From assembly GCF_000764535.1 (NCBI RefSeq), contig NZ_CP009571.1:3720001-3784000 (forward strand): 64,000 bases of DNA, read 5' to 3'. Positions 54,412 through 64,000 of the stretch are shown here, piece after piece. Both the position numbers and the translations under genes were made by a program. Every line of letters starts with the position of its first letter. Position 1 is the first letter of the stretch. The notes below the pieces were generated by a model. The model did not search any database, was not told the origin of the DNA, and saw only the letters and a list, made by a program, of their open reading frames with translations. The DNA comes from Sphingomonas taxi. GTDB taxonomy: Bacteria > Pseudomonadota > Alphaproteobacteria > Sphingomonadales > Sphingomonadaceae.

Positions 54412-55485
54412 TCAACGAGGCGCCGCGGCATTCGTTGCTGCCGGCACGAGCGCCTGCCGGATCGGCTCCACCCAGCGGTCGCGGTCGATGTCGTACAGGA
54501 TGAAGTCGCTGTCGAACTGCCAATAGGCCCAGGGGAAGCCGTGCGCCTCTGCTTCGTGGCGGACGGTCGCGGTGTAGCGGGCGCGGGCCGCCATCGGCGT
54601 GCCGCTTTTCTCATAGGCGCCGAATTCGCCCATCAATACCGGGCGATCGTTCGCCTTCGACCATGCGCCGACCGTGTCATAGTCGGCCTTGATCCGCCGT
54701 TCGTCCGCGGCGGTGAAGGGCACGTTCTTCACGGCGGTCAGCTCGGGCGCCCAGGGCGCGCCCTGATGGGTGAAGCGGAACGGCTCGTAGGAGTGGAAGG
54801 TGACGAGGATGTTGCGGTCGGCCGCGGGCAGCTCGAGCCTGGGCAGTTCCTCGAGATTGTTCCAGCGGCTCGGGCCGATCACCAGCGTGCGGTCGGGGTT
54901 CGTGCGGCGAACGAGGGGGATGAGCGTGCGTAGCATCGCATTCCAGCGCGCGGCGTCGAGCGGCGCGTGCGGTTCGTTGAGCAATTCGAACAGCACGGAC
55001 GGCGGCGCGTCGCGATAGCGTTCACCGATCTGCGTCCAGAAGGCGACCAATTTGGGTTCGCACGCGTCCGGCGCTTTGGAACAGGCGTTGAAATCGTGTT
55101 CGTCGATGATGGCGCCCAGCCCCGCGGCGCTCGCCTCGCGGACCATGCGGTCGAGCGTCGCGAGCCATTGCGGGTCGAGCCGGTTCTGCGCGTCCATATG
55201 GCCGAACGACTGGAGGACGATCCGGACGAAATCGAAGCCGCCCTGCCGGATGATCCGGAAGTGGCGCGTCTTGAACCGCGCCTTGGCCGCGTCGCGCCAT
55301 AGCGGGTCGTAGCCGAGGATGTTGACGCCGCGGTGCAGGCGCGCCGCGGTGCGCCACGCGGGACCGGTCCCCGTCGTTGCGGCGGGCGCGGATTGCGCGG
55401 TCGCCTGACCCGCCGCGATCGCCGGAGCGACCGTGGGCGTGGTGAGGATCAGGGCCAATGTCAGTAACTTACATGTGAACCGCAC
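54412..55485 (-). CDS. Exported GH5-family glycoside hydrolase
   Basis: A 357-aa endoglucanase-like enzyme. The signal peptide ends near residue 25. The barrel has the catalytic acid Glu171 in ELLNEPHAP and nucleophile Glu287 in MGEFGAYEK, with RGVNILGYD (about 52-60) at the start of the fold and FHSYEPF (about 230). It has no carbohydrate-binding module. The start is GTG 55485. A beta-glucan or beta-mannan substrate is possible; the specificity cannot be read from sequence. Confidence 0.9.
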   Translation of the reverse strand: MRFTCKLLTLALILTTPTVAPAIAAGQATAQSAPAATTGTGPAWRTAARLHRGVNILGYDPLWRDAAKARFKTRHFRIIRQGGFDFVRIVLQSFGHMDAQNRLDPQWLATLDRMVREASAAGLGAIIDEHDFNACSKAPDACEPKLVAFWTQIGERYRDAPPSVLFELLNEPHAPLDAARWNAMLRTLIPLVRRTNPDRTLVIGPSRWNNLEELPRLELPAADRNILVTFHSYEPFRFTHQGAPWAPELTAVKNVPFTAADERRIKADYDTVGAWSKANDRPVLMGEFGAYEKSGTPMAARARYTATVRHEAEAHGFPWAYWQFDSDFILYDIDRDRWVEPIRQALVPAATNAAAPR

Positions 55486-55613
55486 GGCGCTGATCCTTCG
55501 GCAAGGCGAGAATAGGATCGGTAGACGATCCGGCGGAAGCTGTCCTCTTATTCGATGCGGCGGGCGGTGGTCGGCCGCTTGCGCTGGTGGCGGGCAGACG
55601 CCATGGCCTGTGG

Positions 55614-56063
55614 ATGCGCAGCCTGACCCCGTTCGCCGTCCTGCTTCTGCTGCCCGCGATGGGCAGCGCCCAATCGCTCGCGCAGGAGCGCTGGGACGTC
55701 ACGTCGACGGTGGTCGATCTGACCGTGCCCGGTGCACCCGGTTTCCTGCTGCGGATGGCCAAGGGCAAATCGCGCGCGGAGCATAAGTGCGTCGCGCCCG
55801 GGCAAAGCGTCGCGGCCTTGCTGGCACCCGATCCGAAGGCGCGATGCCGGGTCGACAAGCAGCAGATCGCCGATGGCCGCTACACCCAGGCGCTGACCTG
55901 TCCGCAGAAGAACGGTGCGCCGATGCAGGTCAGCCGCGCCGGAACCTATACCGCGGGTGGCTTCGTCGGCCGCGCCGAGATGACCGGTCAGACGGCCAAG
56001 GGCAGAATGAATGTCGTCCTCGATCAGCGGGCGGCCCGGGTCGCCGGCAGCTGCAAGGGCTGA
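55614..56063 (+). CDS. Exported DUF3617-like protein
   Basis: A 149-aa secreted protein with signal peptide MRSLTPFAVLLLLPAMGSAQS. The mature part resembles DUF3617 (RWDVTSTVVDLTVPGAPGFL and paired cysteines in HKCVAPGQ, ARCRVDK, LTCPQKNG and the C-terminal SCKG). The cysteines may form disulfides in the periplasm. ATG 55614 fits the signal peptide; an in-frame GTG lies nine codons upstream. The function is unknown. Confidence 0.8.
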   Translation: MRSLTPFAVLLLLPAMGSAQSLAQERWDVTSTVVDLTVPGAPGFLLRMAKGKSRAEHKCVAPGQSVAALLAPDPKARCRVDKQQIADGRYTQALTCPQKNGAPMQVSRAGTYTAGGFVGRAEMTGQTAKGRMNVVLDQRAARVAGSCKG

Positions 56064-56106
56064 CGACGGGGCAGGCCGTCCCTTGGCGTCGGTCGCCCCG
56101 GCGGAA

Positions 56107-56382
56107 TCACCGATCGTCGGGGATGTCGGCGATCTCGTTGTCGGACAGGCCGGCGCTTTCGTCGCGCAGGAAGCGCAGCAGTTCCGCCACCTCGGGCGGC
56201 CCGAAGCGGAGGCCGAGGTCGTCCATCTGGATGAAGATCGCCTGCTGCCTGTCCGGTGACATCGCCGCGACGACATCGACGCAGTCCGCCAGCGTGCCTT
56301 GGCCCACGACGTCCGACATCGCCTCGGTATCGCCTTCGATGGCGTAGATCGTCGCGGGTTCGCTTAACGGATAGGTTGTCAT
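56107..56382 (-). CDS. Small acidic protein of unknown function
   Basis: A 91-aa soluble acidic protein I do not recognise. Two helical stretches are likely: TLADCVDVVAAMSPDRQQAI (about 30-49) and PPEVAELLRFLRDESAGLSD (about 62-81). It contains no cofactor motif. ATG 56382 opens the frame. It is convergent with the DUF3617 gene and separated from gyrB by the gyrB terminator. Confidence 0.65.
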   Translation of the reverse strand: MTTYPLSEPATIYAIEGDTEAMSDVVGQGTLADCVDVVAAMSPDRQQAIFIQMDDLGLRFGPPEVAELLRFLRDESAGLSDNEIADIPDDR

Positions 56383-56503
56383 CGCTGCTCCAGTCGGTCG
56401 CTGTCGGGACGATAACGTGCGGGAGCTGGAATGGACGCAGGCGCTGCGCCGCGTTTGGAGAAGGTCGTCGGGCTCTTTAGGTCGTATCGACGTTCAGGGT
56501 TGC

Positions 56504-56530
56504 AAAAAGTCCTCCCCCGCCAGGGGGAGG
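56504..56530 (-). terminator. Intrinsic terminator of gyrB
   Basis: On the minus strand CCTCCCCC-TGGC-GGGGGAGG forms an 8-bp GC stem with a 4-nt loop starting 18 nt after the gyrB stop. It is followed by AC and five T residues. This is the clearest Rho-independent terminator in the window. Its stem sequence belongs to the CCTCCCCC palindrome family seen elsewhere in the window. Confidence 0.85.
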
Positions 56531-56547
56531 AATTGACGGTGTCAAAC

Positions 56548-59269
<2,722 letters not shown>

Positions 59270-59281
59270 AGGGGGGGCGCT

Positions 59282-60337
59282 CTACCCCAGTTCCACGCGC
59301 GTCGCGTCGTCGCCGATTGCCGCGAAAAGCGCGGGTTCTGTCCCCGTCATCCACACCTGCCCGTGGCCCGACAGCCGTTCGAACAGCGCGGCGCGGCGGA
59401 TGGGATCGAGATGCGCGGCGATCTCGTCGAGGAGGAGGATCGGGGCGTGGCCGGTGCGCTGCGCGACGAGTTCGGCATGGGCGAGGACGATGCCGAGCAG
59501 TAGCGCCTTCTGCTCGCCGGTCGAGGCGAGCGCCGCCGCCTGCGCCTTGCCGAGATGCGTCACGGCAAGATCGGCGCGGTGCGGACCGGCGAGCGCGCGG
59601 CCGGCGGCGGCGTCGCGTGAGCGGCCCTGGCGCAGCGCGTCGAGCAATTGCGCGCCATCACCGCGCCAGCCCTCCAGCGCCACCGCAGCACGCGCGAACG
59701 GGCCGTCGGGCTGGTCGGCGAGCCGCTCGCCGAGCAGCGTGACGGTGGTGCGCCGCGCGGTCTCGATCGCGCCGCCATGGTCGGCCATCTGCGTCTCCAG
59801 CGCGGTCAGCCAATCGGGATCGGCCGGCACGTCGGCGGCGAGCAGGCGGTTGCGCGCCCGCATCGCCGCTTCGTAGCGTGCGGCATGATGCGCATGGGCG
59901 GGGAGCAGCGCCAGCGTCAGCCGGTCGAGGAAGCGGCGGCGCTCGCCCGCGGGCTCGACGAACAGCCGGTCCATCGCCGGGGTCAGCCACAGCACGGTCA
60001 GCCATTCGGCGAGCGTGTTGGCGGTGGCGGTGGCGCCCTGGATGCGCAACTGGCGGCGCTCGGGCGCCGCGGCGAGCGTGCCGGTCGCGATCTCGACGTC
60101 GCCGCCGGGCGCGGCGAGCGTCGCGGCGATGCCGAAGCCGCCCGCGCCGCCCTGCCGCTGCATGTCGGCGAGCGGCGCACGGCGCAACCCGCGGCCGGGC
60201 GATAGCAGCGACACCGCCTCGAGCACGTTGGTCTTGCCCGCGCCATTCTCACCGGTGAGCACGACGAAGCCGGGGCCGGGGGCGAGCGCCAGGCCCGCAT
60301 GGTTGCGGTAATCGGTCAGGACCAGGCGCGACAGCAT
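59282..60337 (-). CDS. recF: DNA replication and repair protein RecF
   Basis: A 351-aa SMC-like ATPase. Walker A GENGAGKT is at 29-36, the start [12 protein letters not shown] is typical of RecF, the signature region is [13 protein letters not shown] (about 292) and Walker [13 protein letters not shown] (about 314). It loads RecA at gaps with RecO and RecR. ATG 60337 is near the usual position. recF next to gyrB is a common order, though dnaA and dnaN are not here. Confidence 0.95.
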   Translation of the reverse strand: MLSRLVLTDYRNHAGLALAPGPGFVVLTGENGAGKTNVLEAVSLLSPGRGLRRAPLADMQRQGGAGGFGIAATLAAPGGDVEIATGTLAAAPERRQLRIQGATATANTLAEWLTVLWLTPAMDRLFVEPAGERRRFLDRLTLALLPAHAHHAARYEAAMRARNRLLAADVPADPDWLTALETQMADHGGAIETARRTTVTLLGERLADQPDGPFARAAVALEGWRGDGAQLLDALRQGRSRDAAAGRALAGPHRADLAVTHLGKAQAAALASTGEQKALLLGIVLAHAELVAQRTGHAPILLLDEIAAHLDPIRRAALFERLSGHGQVWMTGTEPALFAAIGDDATRVELG

Positions 60338-60453
60338 CGTCCGCCCGCCTATAGCAAAGCGGCGATGCGGCAAATCGCCGTCATCGGCCGCGTATCCCGG
60401 CGTATCCGTTTGATCGGCAAGGAACGGATGCGACATGGGCCGGTTGCGACGGC

Positions 60454-60870
60454 ATGACCGACACCCCTTCCGCCGCGCCGCTTGCCGGTCGGCACATCCT
60501 GATCGTCGAGGACGAATGGCTGCTAGCCGATCATCTCGACGGGATCGTCACCGAGGCCGGCGGCACGGTACTGGGTCCGTTCGCCACCGCCGACCAGGCA
60601 CTGGCGGCCCTCGCCGGCGACGCACCGCGGCCGGACGCGGCGACGCTCAACGTCGTGCTGCTGGATCATATGTCGTTCGACGTCGCCGACCGGCTCGGCG
60701 CGCTGGCGATCCCCTATACCTTCCTGTCCGCCAATCGGCCGTACAGCTTGCCCGAGCGGTTCCGGACGACTCCGCTGCTCGGCAAGCCGTTCGGCGATTG
60801 GCAGGTGGTCGCGGCGCTGGTCGCGCTGCTGGATCAGGCGGAACCCGCCCGGACCCGCACCGTTGGATGA
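60454..60870 (+). CDS. Stand-alone receiver-domain protein
   Basis: A 138-aa single receiver: E19/D20, phospho-acceptor D71 in [16 protein letters not shown] (about 88-93) and K111 in LGKPFG. It has no output domain. Short receivers of this kind serve HWE-type kinases in sphingomonads, so the triple-PAS HWE kinase at 3814 is one conceivable partner; no evidence links them directly. Its stop overlaps the next ATG (ATGA). Confidence 0.88.
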   Translation: MTDTPSAAPLAGRHILIVEDEWLLADHLDGIVTEAGGTVLGPFATADQALAALAGDAPRPDAATLNVVLLDHMSFDVADRLGALAIPYTFLSANRPYSLPERFRTTPLLGKPFGDWQVVAALVALLDQAEPARTRTVG

Positions 60871-61352
60871 GCGAACAGCAGCAACCGGGATTCTTTGCGA
60901 TGGATTACAAGAAGATCGGCTTCGGCCTCGGCGCCTTCGCGGCAGGTGCGGCGGCATGGACCGCGGCGACGGCGGCATTCGGCCCCAAGCCCGGCTCGCG
61001 CCCGCGCCGGCTGGCGGACGACGCGGGCGCGGGCGCGGTGCCGGGCGACAGCACGACCAGCCCGATCGCGCCGCGGCCGGCGACGATGGCCGCCGCGCCC
61101 GTCGGCATGGCCGAGACCGAAAAGCATTTCGAGGAGCAGCCGGGCAATCCGGCGGCCGAACACGTGCCGACCGATCTGATGGGCGACGCGCATCCCGGCA
61201 ACGACAGCCGCGCGGTCGAGGCGTTCCGTCCCGACCCCACCGCGGTGCCGACCGAGGAAGAGCGGGAGGCACTGCGGCCGGCGACCGGGCCGGCGCCGAC
61301 GCTGGTGGCCGATCGCGGCAGCGGGTTCAGCGAGGCGACCGGCGCCGCCTGA
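60867..61352 (+). CDS. Small hypothetical protein with a short hydrophobic segment
   Basis: A 161-aa protein I do not recognise. A hydrophobic Gly/Ala stretch at about 18-36 (FGLGAFAAGAAAWTAATAAF) could be a membrane helix. The remainder is Pro/Ala/Glu-rich, probably disordered, with HVPTDLMGDAHPGNDSRAVE as its most distinctive part. ATG 60867 overlaps the receiver stop. A start at the internal MDYKKIGF (twelve residues on) is possible. Confidence 0.6.
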   Translation: MSEQQQPGFFAMDYKKIGFGLGAFAAGAAAWTAATAAFGPKPGSRPRRLADDAGAGAVPGDSTTSPIAPRPATMAAAPVGMAETEKHFEEQPGNPAAEHVPTDLMGDAHPGNDSRAVEAFRPDPTAVPTEEEREALRPATGPAPTLVADRGSGFSEATGAA

Positions 61353-61357
61353 GTCAT

Positions 61358-61447
61358 CCGGTGCTCCTGCGGAAGCAAGAGCACCGGCGTTCCGGACGTC
61401 ATCAGACGGTGTTCTGCTTGGCCCTGGGCTCCTGCCTCCGCAGGAGC
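61358..61447. repeat. Two GC-rich hairpins (GCTCCTGC family)
   Basis: At 61358-61387 CCGGTGCTCCTGC, GGAA, GCAAGAGCACCGG forms a 13-bp stem with one mismatch. At 61428-61447 GCTCCTGC, CTCC, GCAGGAGC forms a perfect 8-bp stem. Both share the GCTCCTGC core, so this is another paired palindromic element. It follows the small hypothetical gene and may end its transcript. Confidence 0.75.
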
Positions 61448-61539
61448 ACTGGCTGCGTAGACGATGGCCGAACCTGCCCTTCACCTGACTGAGCCCCGGT
61501 CTTTGCCGGAATATATGCTCGCAGGCGTCCGCAGCGCTG

Positions 61540-61701
61540 TCAGTCGTTGCCGAGCAGCGAGGATTTGCGGGGGATCGTCTCGCCCTGCGGCTGGTCCTTG
61601 TCGAGCGTGTCGCTCGGGCGGCGGGCGTCGCCGCCGCGTTGATGCCCGGTGGACAAATTGGGCTCGGACGTCTCGGTGGTCGGCTTGGTGTCGTCGGTCA
61701 T
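61540..61701 (-). CDS. 53-aa hydrophilic protein of unknown function
   Basis: A very polar 53-residue protein beginning MTDDTKPTTETSEPNLSTGH and ending KSSLLGND, rich in Thr, Asp, Glu and Arg and probably disordered. ATG 61701 is preceded by GAGAGGAAG on the minus strand, a good ribosome-binding site. The codon use looks like its neighbours. Not recognised; a stress-related role is possible for such small hydrophilic proteins. Confidence 0.5.
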   Translation of the reverse strand: MTDDTKPTTETSEPNLSTGHQRGGDARRPSDTLDKDQPQGETIPRKSSLLGND

Positions 61702-61832
61702 CGTCGCTTCCTCTCGCGACCTCAACCGCCGGGTCGCGCGCTGCGTTCCGCCGACGACGGGTTGATCCAGGTTGCAACCAAAACGGTGCAGGGGACATTC
61801 TTCCTGTCATCTGAAGCAAATGGGAGGATGTC

Positions 61833-62234
61833 ATGCGGATACCCTTGTTGGCGGCGACGATCGCCGCGACCGCACTTGCGGGATGCTCGACGTCCGGCAC
61901 GGACGGTCGCTATCGGGGCTATAGCCGGTACGACTACAACCGGGTCGACCCGGCGTACGGCGGCTATTACGCCGACCGTTATTATGCCGACGGTCCGCGG
62001 TATCGCGAGCGCCGCCTGTCGTCGCGCGACCGGATCTATCGCGGCGAGAACGGCCAATATTATTGCCGCCGCAACGACGGGACGACCGGGCTGATCGTCG
62101 GCGGCCTCGCCGGCGGCGTGCTCGGCAACATCATCGCGCCGGGCAATTCGGGGCTGCTCGGCACGTTGCTGGGCGGCGCGGCGGGTGCGGCGGTGGGACG
62201 GTCGGTCGATCGCAACAACGTACGCTGCCGATAA
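61833..62234 (+). CDS. Glycine-zipper outer-membrane lipoprotein
   Basis: A 133-aa lipoprotein. Signal peptide with lipobox LAGC (Cys18). A Tyr/Arg-rich segment (about 27-80: YSRYDYNRVDPAYGGYYAD) leads to a glycine-zipper 2TM domain, GLIVGGLAGGVLGNIIAPGN (about 86-105), then LLGGAAGAAVGRS. The layout is like SlyB/17-kDa surface-antigen relatives. GGGAGGA precedes the ATG. Its role is probably envelope integrity; the exact function is unknown. Confidence 0.85.
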   Translation: MRIPLLAATIAATALAGCSTSGTDGRYRGYSRYDYNRVDPAYGGYYADRYYADGPRYRERRLSSRDRIYRGENGQYYCRRNDGTTGLIVGGLAGGVLGNIIAPGNSGLLGTLLGGAAGAAVGRSVDRNNVRCR

Positions 62235-62329
62235 CGCAACGCGGCGGAGCGCGGCGATCCGCGTTCCGCTTGCGGCGCGGCGGCGAGGCGCTAAGCGTCT
62301 GGAATAGTGCCTGACCCGCCGGAGTTCCG

Positions 62330-64000
62330 ATGCGCCTGATCCTCGCCGCCGCCCTGCTCGCCTCCACCTCGCCCGCCGCCGCGCAGGCGCTGCATCAATA
62401 TGGAGCGCTGGCGATCTCGCCGACGGGCGACCGGGTCGCGGCGGTCGAGAGCGCCGGCGGTCATGGCGTGGTGACGGTGCGCGGCACCGCCGACGGCCGC
62501 GTGCTGCGGACGATCGATCCGTGCAAGACGTGCAGCTATTCGGGGCTGACCTTCGCGCCCAATGGCGATCTCGTCTTCCTCGTCCGCGACACCGCCGCGG
62601 TGCGGTTGAGCTACGCCGATGCGATGACGACGCGGACGATCGCGACGATCCCCGGCATCGCGCAGACGCCGCGCGTCTCGCCCGACGGCACGCGGATCGC
62701 GCTGCTGGTGACGCTGGGCGCCGCCAAGGAATCGGGCGCGACGCAGGCGGGCGTGCGGATGATCGGCGAGATCGGCGAGAAGAACGACGAGCAACGGCTC
62801 GCGGTGTTCGACATCGGCAAGCCCGCGACGACGGTGACGCCGCTGTCGCCCGCCGGGCGCTACGTCTACGAATATGACTGGACCCCGGACGGGCGCGGCT
62901 TCGTCGCGACCACCGCGCTCGGCAATGGCGACAACAATTGGTGGGTGGCGACGCTGGATGCGATCGACGCGCGGACCGGGGCGGTGCGCCCGATCGCCAA
63001 GCCGGTGACGCAGCTCAACCAGCCGCGCGTCTCGCCGGACGGGCGGACGGTCGCCTATGTCGGCGGCTTGATGAGCGATTTCGGCTCGATCGGCGGCGAC
63101 GTCTTCACCGTGCCGCTCGCCGGCGGCACGCCGCGCAACATCACCGCCGGCGCCAAGTCGACGGTCACCACGATCGACTGGACCGCGGGCGGGCTGCGCA
63201 CCGTGACGCTGGCCGGGGACCGCATCCAGTTCGGCACGCTGACGCCGGGCCAGCCGGTCGCGCCGGGCTTCGCCAAACCGGCGAGCAGTGCGGCGGGCGA
63301 CGGCCGCGCGGTCTTCTCCGCCGATGGCCGCGTCGCCGCGGCGGTGGTGCAGGATTACGAGCACGCGCCGGCGATCTATGCCGGGCCGGTGGCGGCGCAG
63401 GCGAACGGCGTGCGGCAGATCACCCACGACAACGACGCCGCCCCGGCCTTGGCGAGCGCGCGCAGCATCGCCTGGCAGAACGAAGGCTATGACGTGCAGG
63501 GCTGGCTGCTCGCGCCGCGCACCGCGCCCGCCGGCAAGGCGCCGATGATCACGATGGTGCACGGCGGTCCGTCGGCGGCGTCGATGCCGGGCTATGTCTC
63601 GGCGGGGTCGATGAACGGCGCGCTGTTGAAGGCGGGCTATTACGTCTTCCTGCCCAATCCGCGCGGCAGCTTCGGCCAGGGCGAGGCGTTCACCGCCGCC
63701 AACAAGCGCGACTTCGGCGGCGGCGACCTGCGCGACATCCTCGCCGGGATCGATGCGGTCGAGCGCGTCGCGCCGGTCGACGATGCGCGGCTGGGTCTCG
63801 GTGGGTGCAGCTATGGCGGGTTCATGGCGATGTGGACCAACACCCAGACCAACCGGTTCAAGGCGATCGTCGCCGGTGCCGGCCTGTCCAACTGGGTGAG
63901 CTATTACGGCACCAACGGCATCGACCAATGGCTGCTGCCGTTCTTCGGCAAGACGATGTACGACGACATCAAGGCCTATGAGGACGTGTCGGCGGTCTAT
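62330..64000 (+). CDS. S9-family prolyl oligopeptidase-like peptidase (3' end outside window)
   Basis: The first 557 codons of an exported serine peptidase; the frame is still open at the end of the window. The signal peptide ends near PAAAQ. The beta-propeller region includes LAISPTGDRVAAVE, SYSGLTFAPNGDLVFL and YEYDWTPDGRGF. The alpha/beta-hydrolase part has MVHGGPSAA (about 405-413) and the nucleophile Ser near 494 in GGCSYGGFMAMWT. The catalytic Asp and His would lie beyond base 64000. Family members cleave short peptides, often after proline. Start ATG 62330. Confidence 0.92.
   Translation, partial: MRLILAAALLASTSPAAAQALHQYGALAISPTGDRVAAVESAGGHGVVTVRGTADGRVLRTIDPCKTCSYSGLTFAPNGDLVFLVRDTAAVRLSYADAMTTRTIATIPGIAQTPRVSPDGTRIALLVTLGAAKESGATQAGVRMIGEIGEKNDEQRLAVFDIGKPATTVTPLSPAGRYVYEYDWTPDGRGFVATTALGNGDNNWWVATLDAIDARTGAVRPIAKPVTQLNQPRVSPDGRTVAYVGGLMSDFGSIGGDVFTVPLAGGTPRNITAGAKSTVTTIDWTAGGLRTVTLAGDRIQFGTLTPGQPVAPGFAKPASSAAGDGRAVFSADGRVAAAVVQDYEHAPAIYAGPVAAQANGVRQITHDNDAAPALASARSIAWQNEGYDVQGWLLAPRTAPAGKAPMITMVHGGPSAASMPGYVSAGSMNGALLKAGYYVFLPNPRGSFGQGEAFTAANKRDFGGGDLRDILAGIDAVERVAPVDDARLGLGGCSYGGFMAMWTNTQTNRFKAIVAGAGLSNWVSYYGTNGIDQWLLPFFGKTMYDDIKAYEDVSAVY

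Noticed and set aside
60421..60446. GGAAC followed by GGTT at 16 bp, resembling a general-stress promoter, before the orphan receiver
   Set aside because: The -10 part is off consensus and would leave a leader of only a few bases. A similar imperfect pair upstream of 61701 was rejected for the same reason.

Overview
The window is ordinary chromosomal DNA of a high-GC alphaproteobacterium, most probably a sphingomonad (Sphingomonas or a close relative). The evidence is a MipZ division ATPase, two TonB-dependent receptors, HWE/HisKA_2-type histidine kinases, many ATGA/TGATG gene junctions, frequent GTG and TTG starts, and several families of short palindromic intergenic repeats of the kind seen in sphingomonads. 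I see no phage, transposase, CRISPR array, rRNA or tRNA, and no recognisable defence island.

Layout. 84-5628 (minus strand): a three-gene operon (outer-membrane barrel, metallophosphoesterase, Pro/Ala-rich membrane protein), then heme oxygenase with a YbaN-type membrane protein behind a Fur-like site, then a triple-PAS HWE kinase. 5753-10319: an OmpR-type response regulator and sensor kinase converging on a TonB-dependent receptor. 10650-19431: a TorF-type porin followed by a complete kdp K+ system (a 27-aa protein, KdpF, A, B, C, D, E). 19525-31144: cobalamin uptake and late synthesis, with divergent cobU, then a cobalamin riboswitch leading an 11-gene operon btuB-cobD-cobO-btuF-btuC-btuD-cbiB-cobQ-cobT-cobS-cobC in which every gene overlaps the next. 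No corrin-ring or cobaltochelatase gene is present, so this locus covers import, remodelling and the late steps only.

31127-34608: a KaiC-like double ATPase translationally coupled to a hybrid histidine kinase. 34694-42218: exported hydrolases (M28 peptidase, alpha-amino acid ester hydrolase), a YegD-type Hsp70, an MpaB-type oxygenase, an exported methyltransferase-like protein and a DUF1440 membrane protein. 42491-45487: a signalling operon of CHASE3 kinase, single-domain receiver and receiver-HisKA_2 kinase; the last gene has no standard start codon. 45707-50394: an exonuclease, a PH-domain protein, the coupled mipZ/J-domain/phosphomannomutase operon and divergent panC. 50473-56382: a Sel1-like protein, a YqiJ/YqiK (NfeD-flotillin) pair, an amidohydrolase with a GH5 glycosidase, and small exported or hypothetical proteins. 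56548-60337: gyrB and recF. 60454-64000: a stand-alone receiver, small hypothetical proteins, a glycine-zipper lipoprotein and the first 557 codons of an S9 peptidase that runs off the window.

The points most worth following are the KaiC-like/hybrid kinase pair, the start of the receiver-HisKA_2 kinase, the porin and tandem 11-bp repeat in front of kdp, the riboswitch with its probable Shine-Dalgarno-masking hairpin, and the paired inverted intergenic repeats. Gene identities rest on motif recognition by eye; no database search was run.
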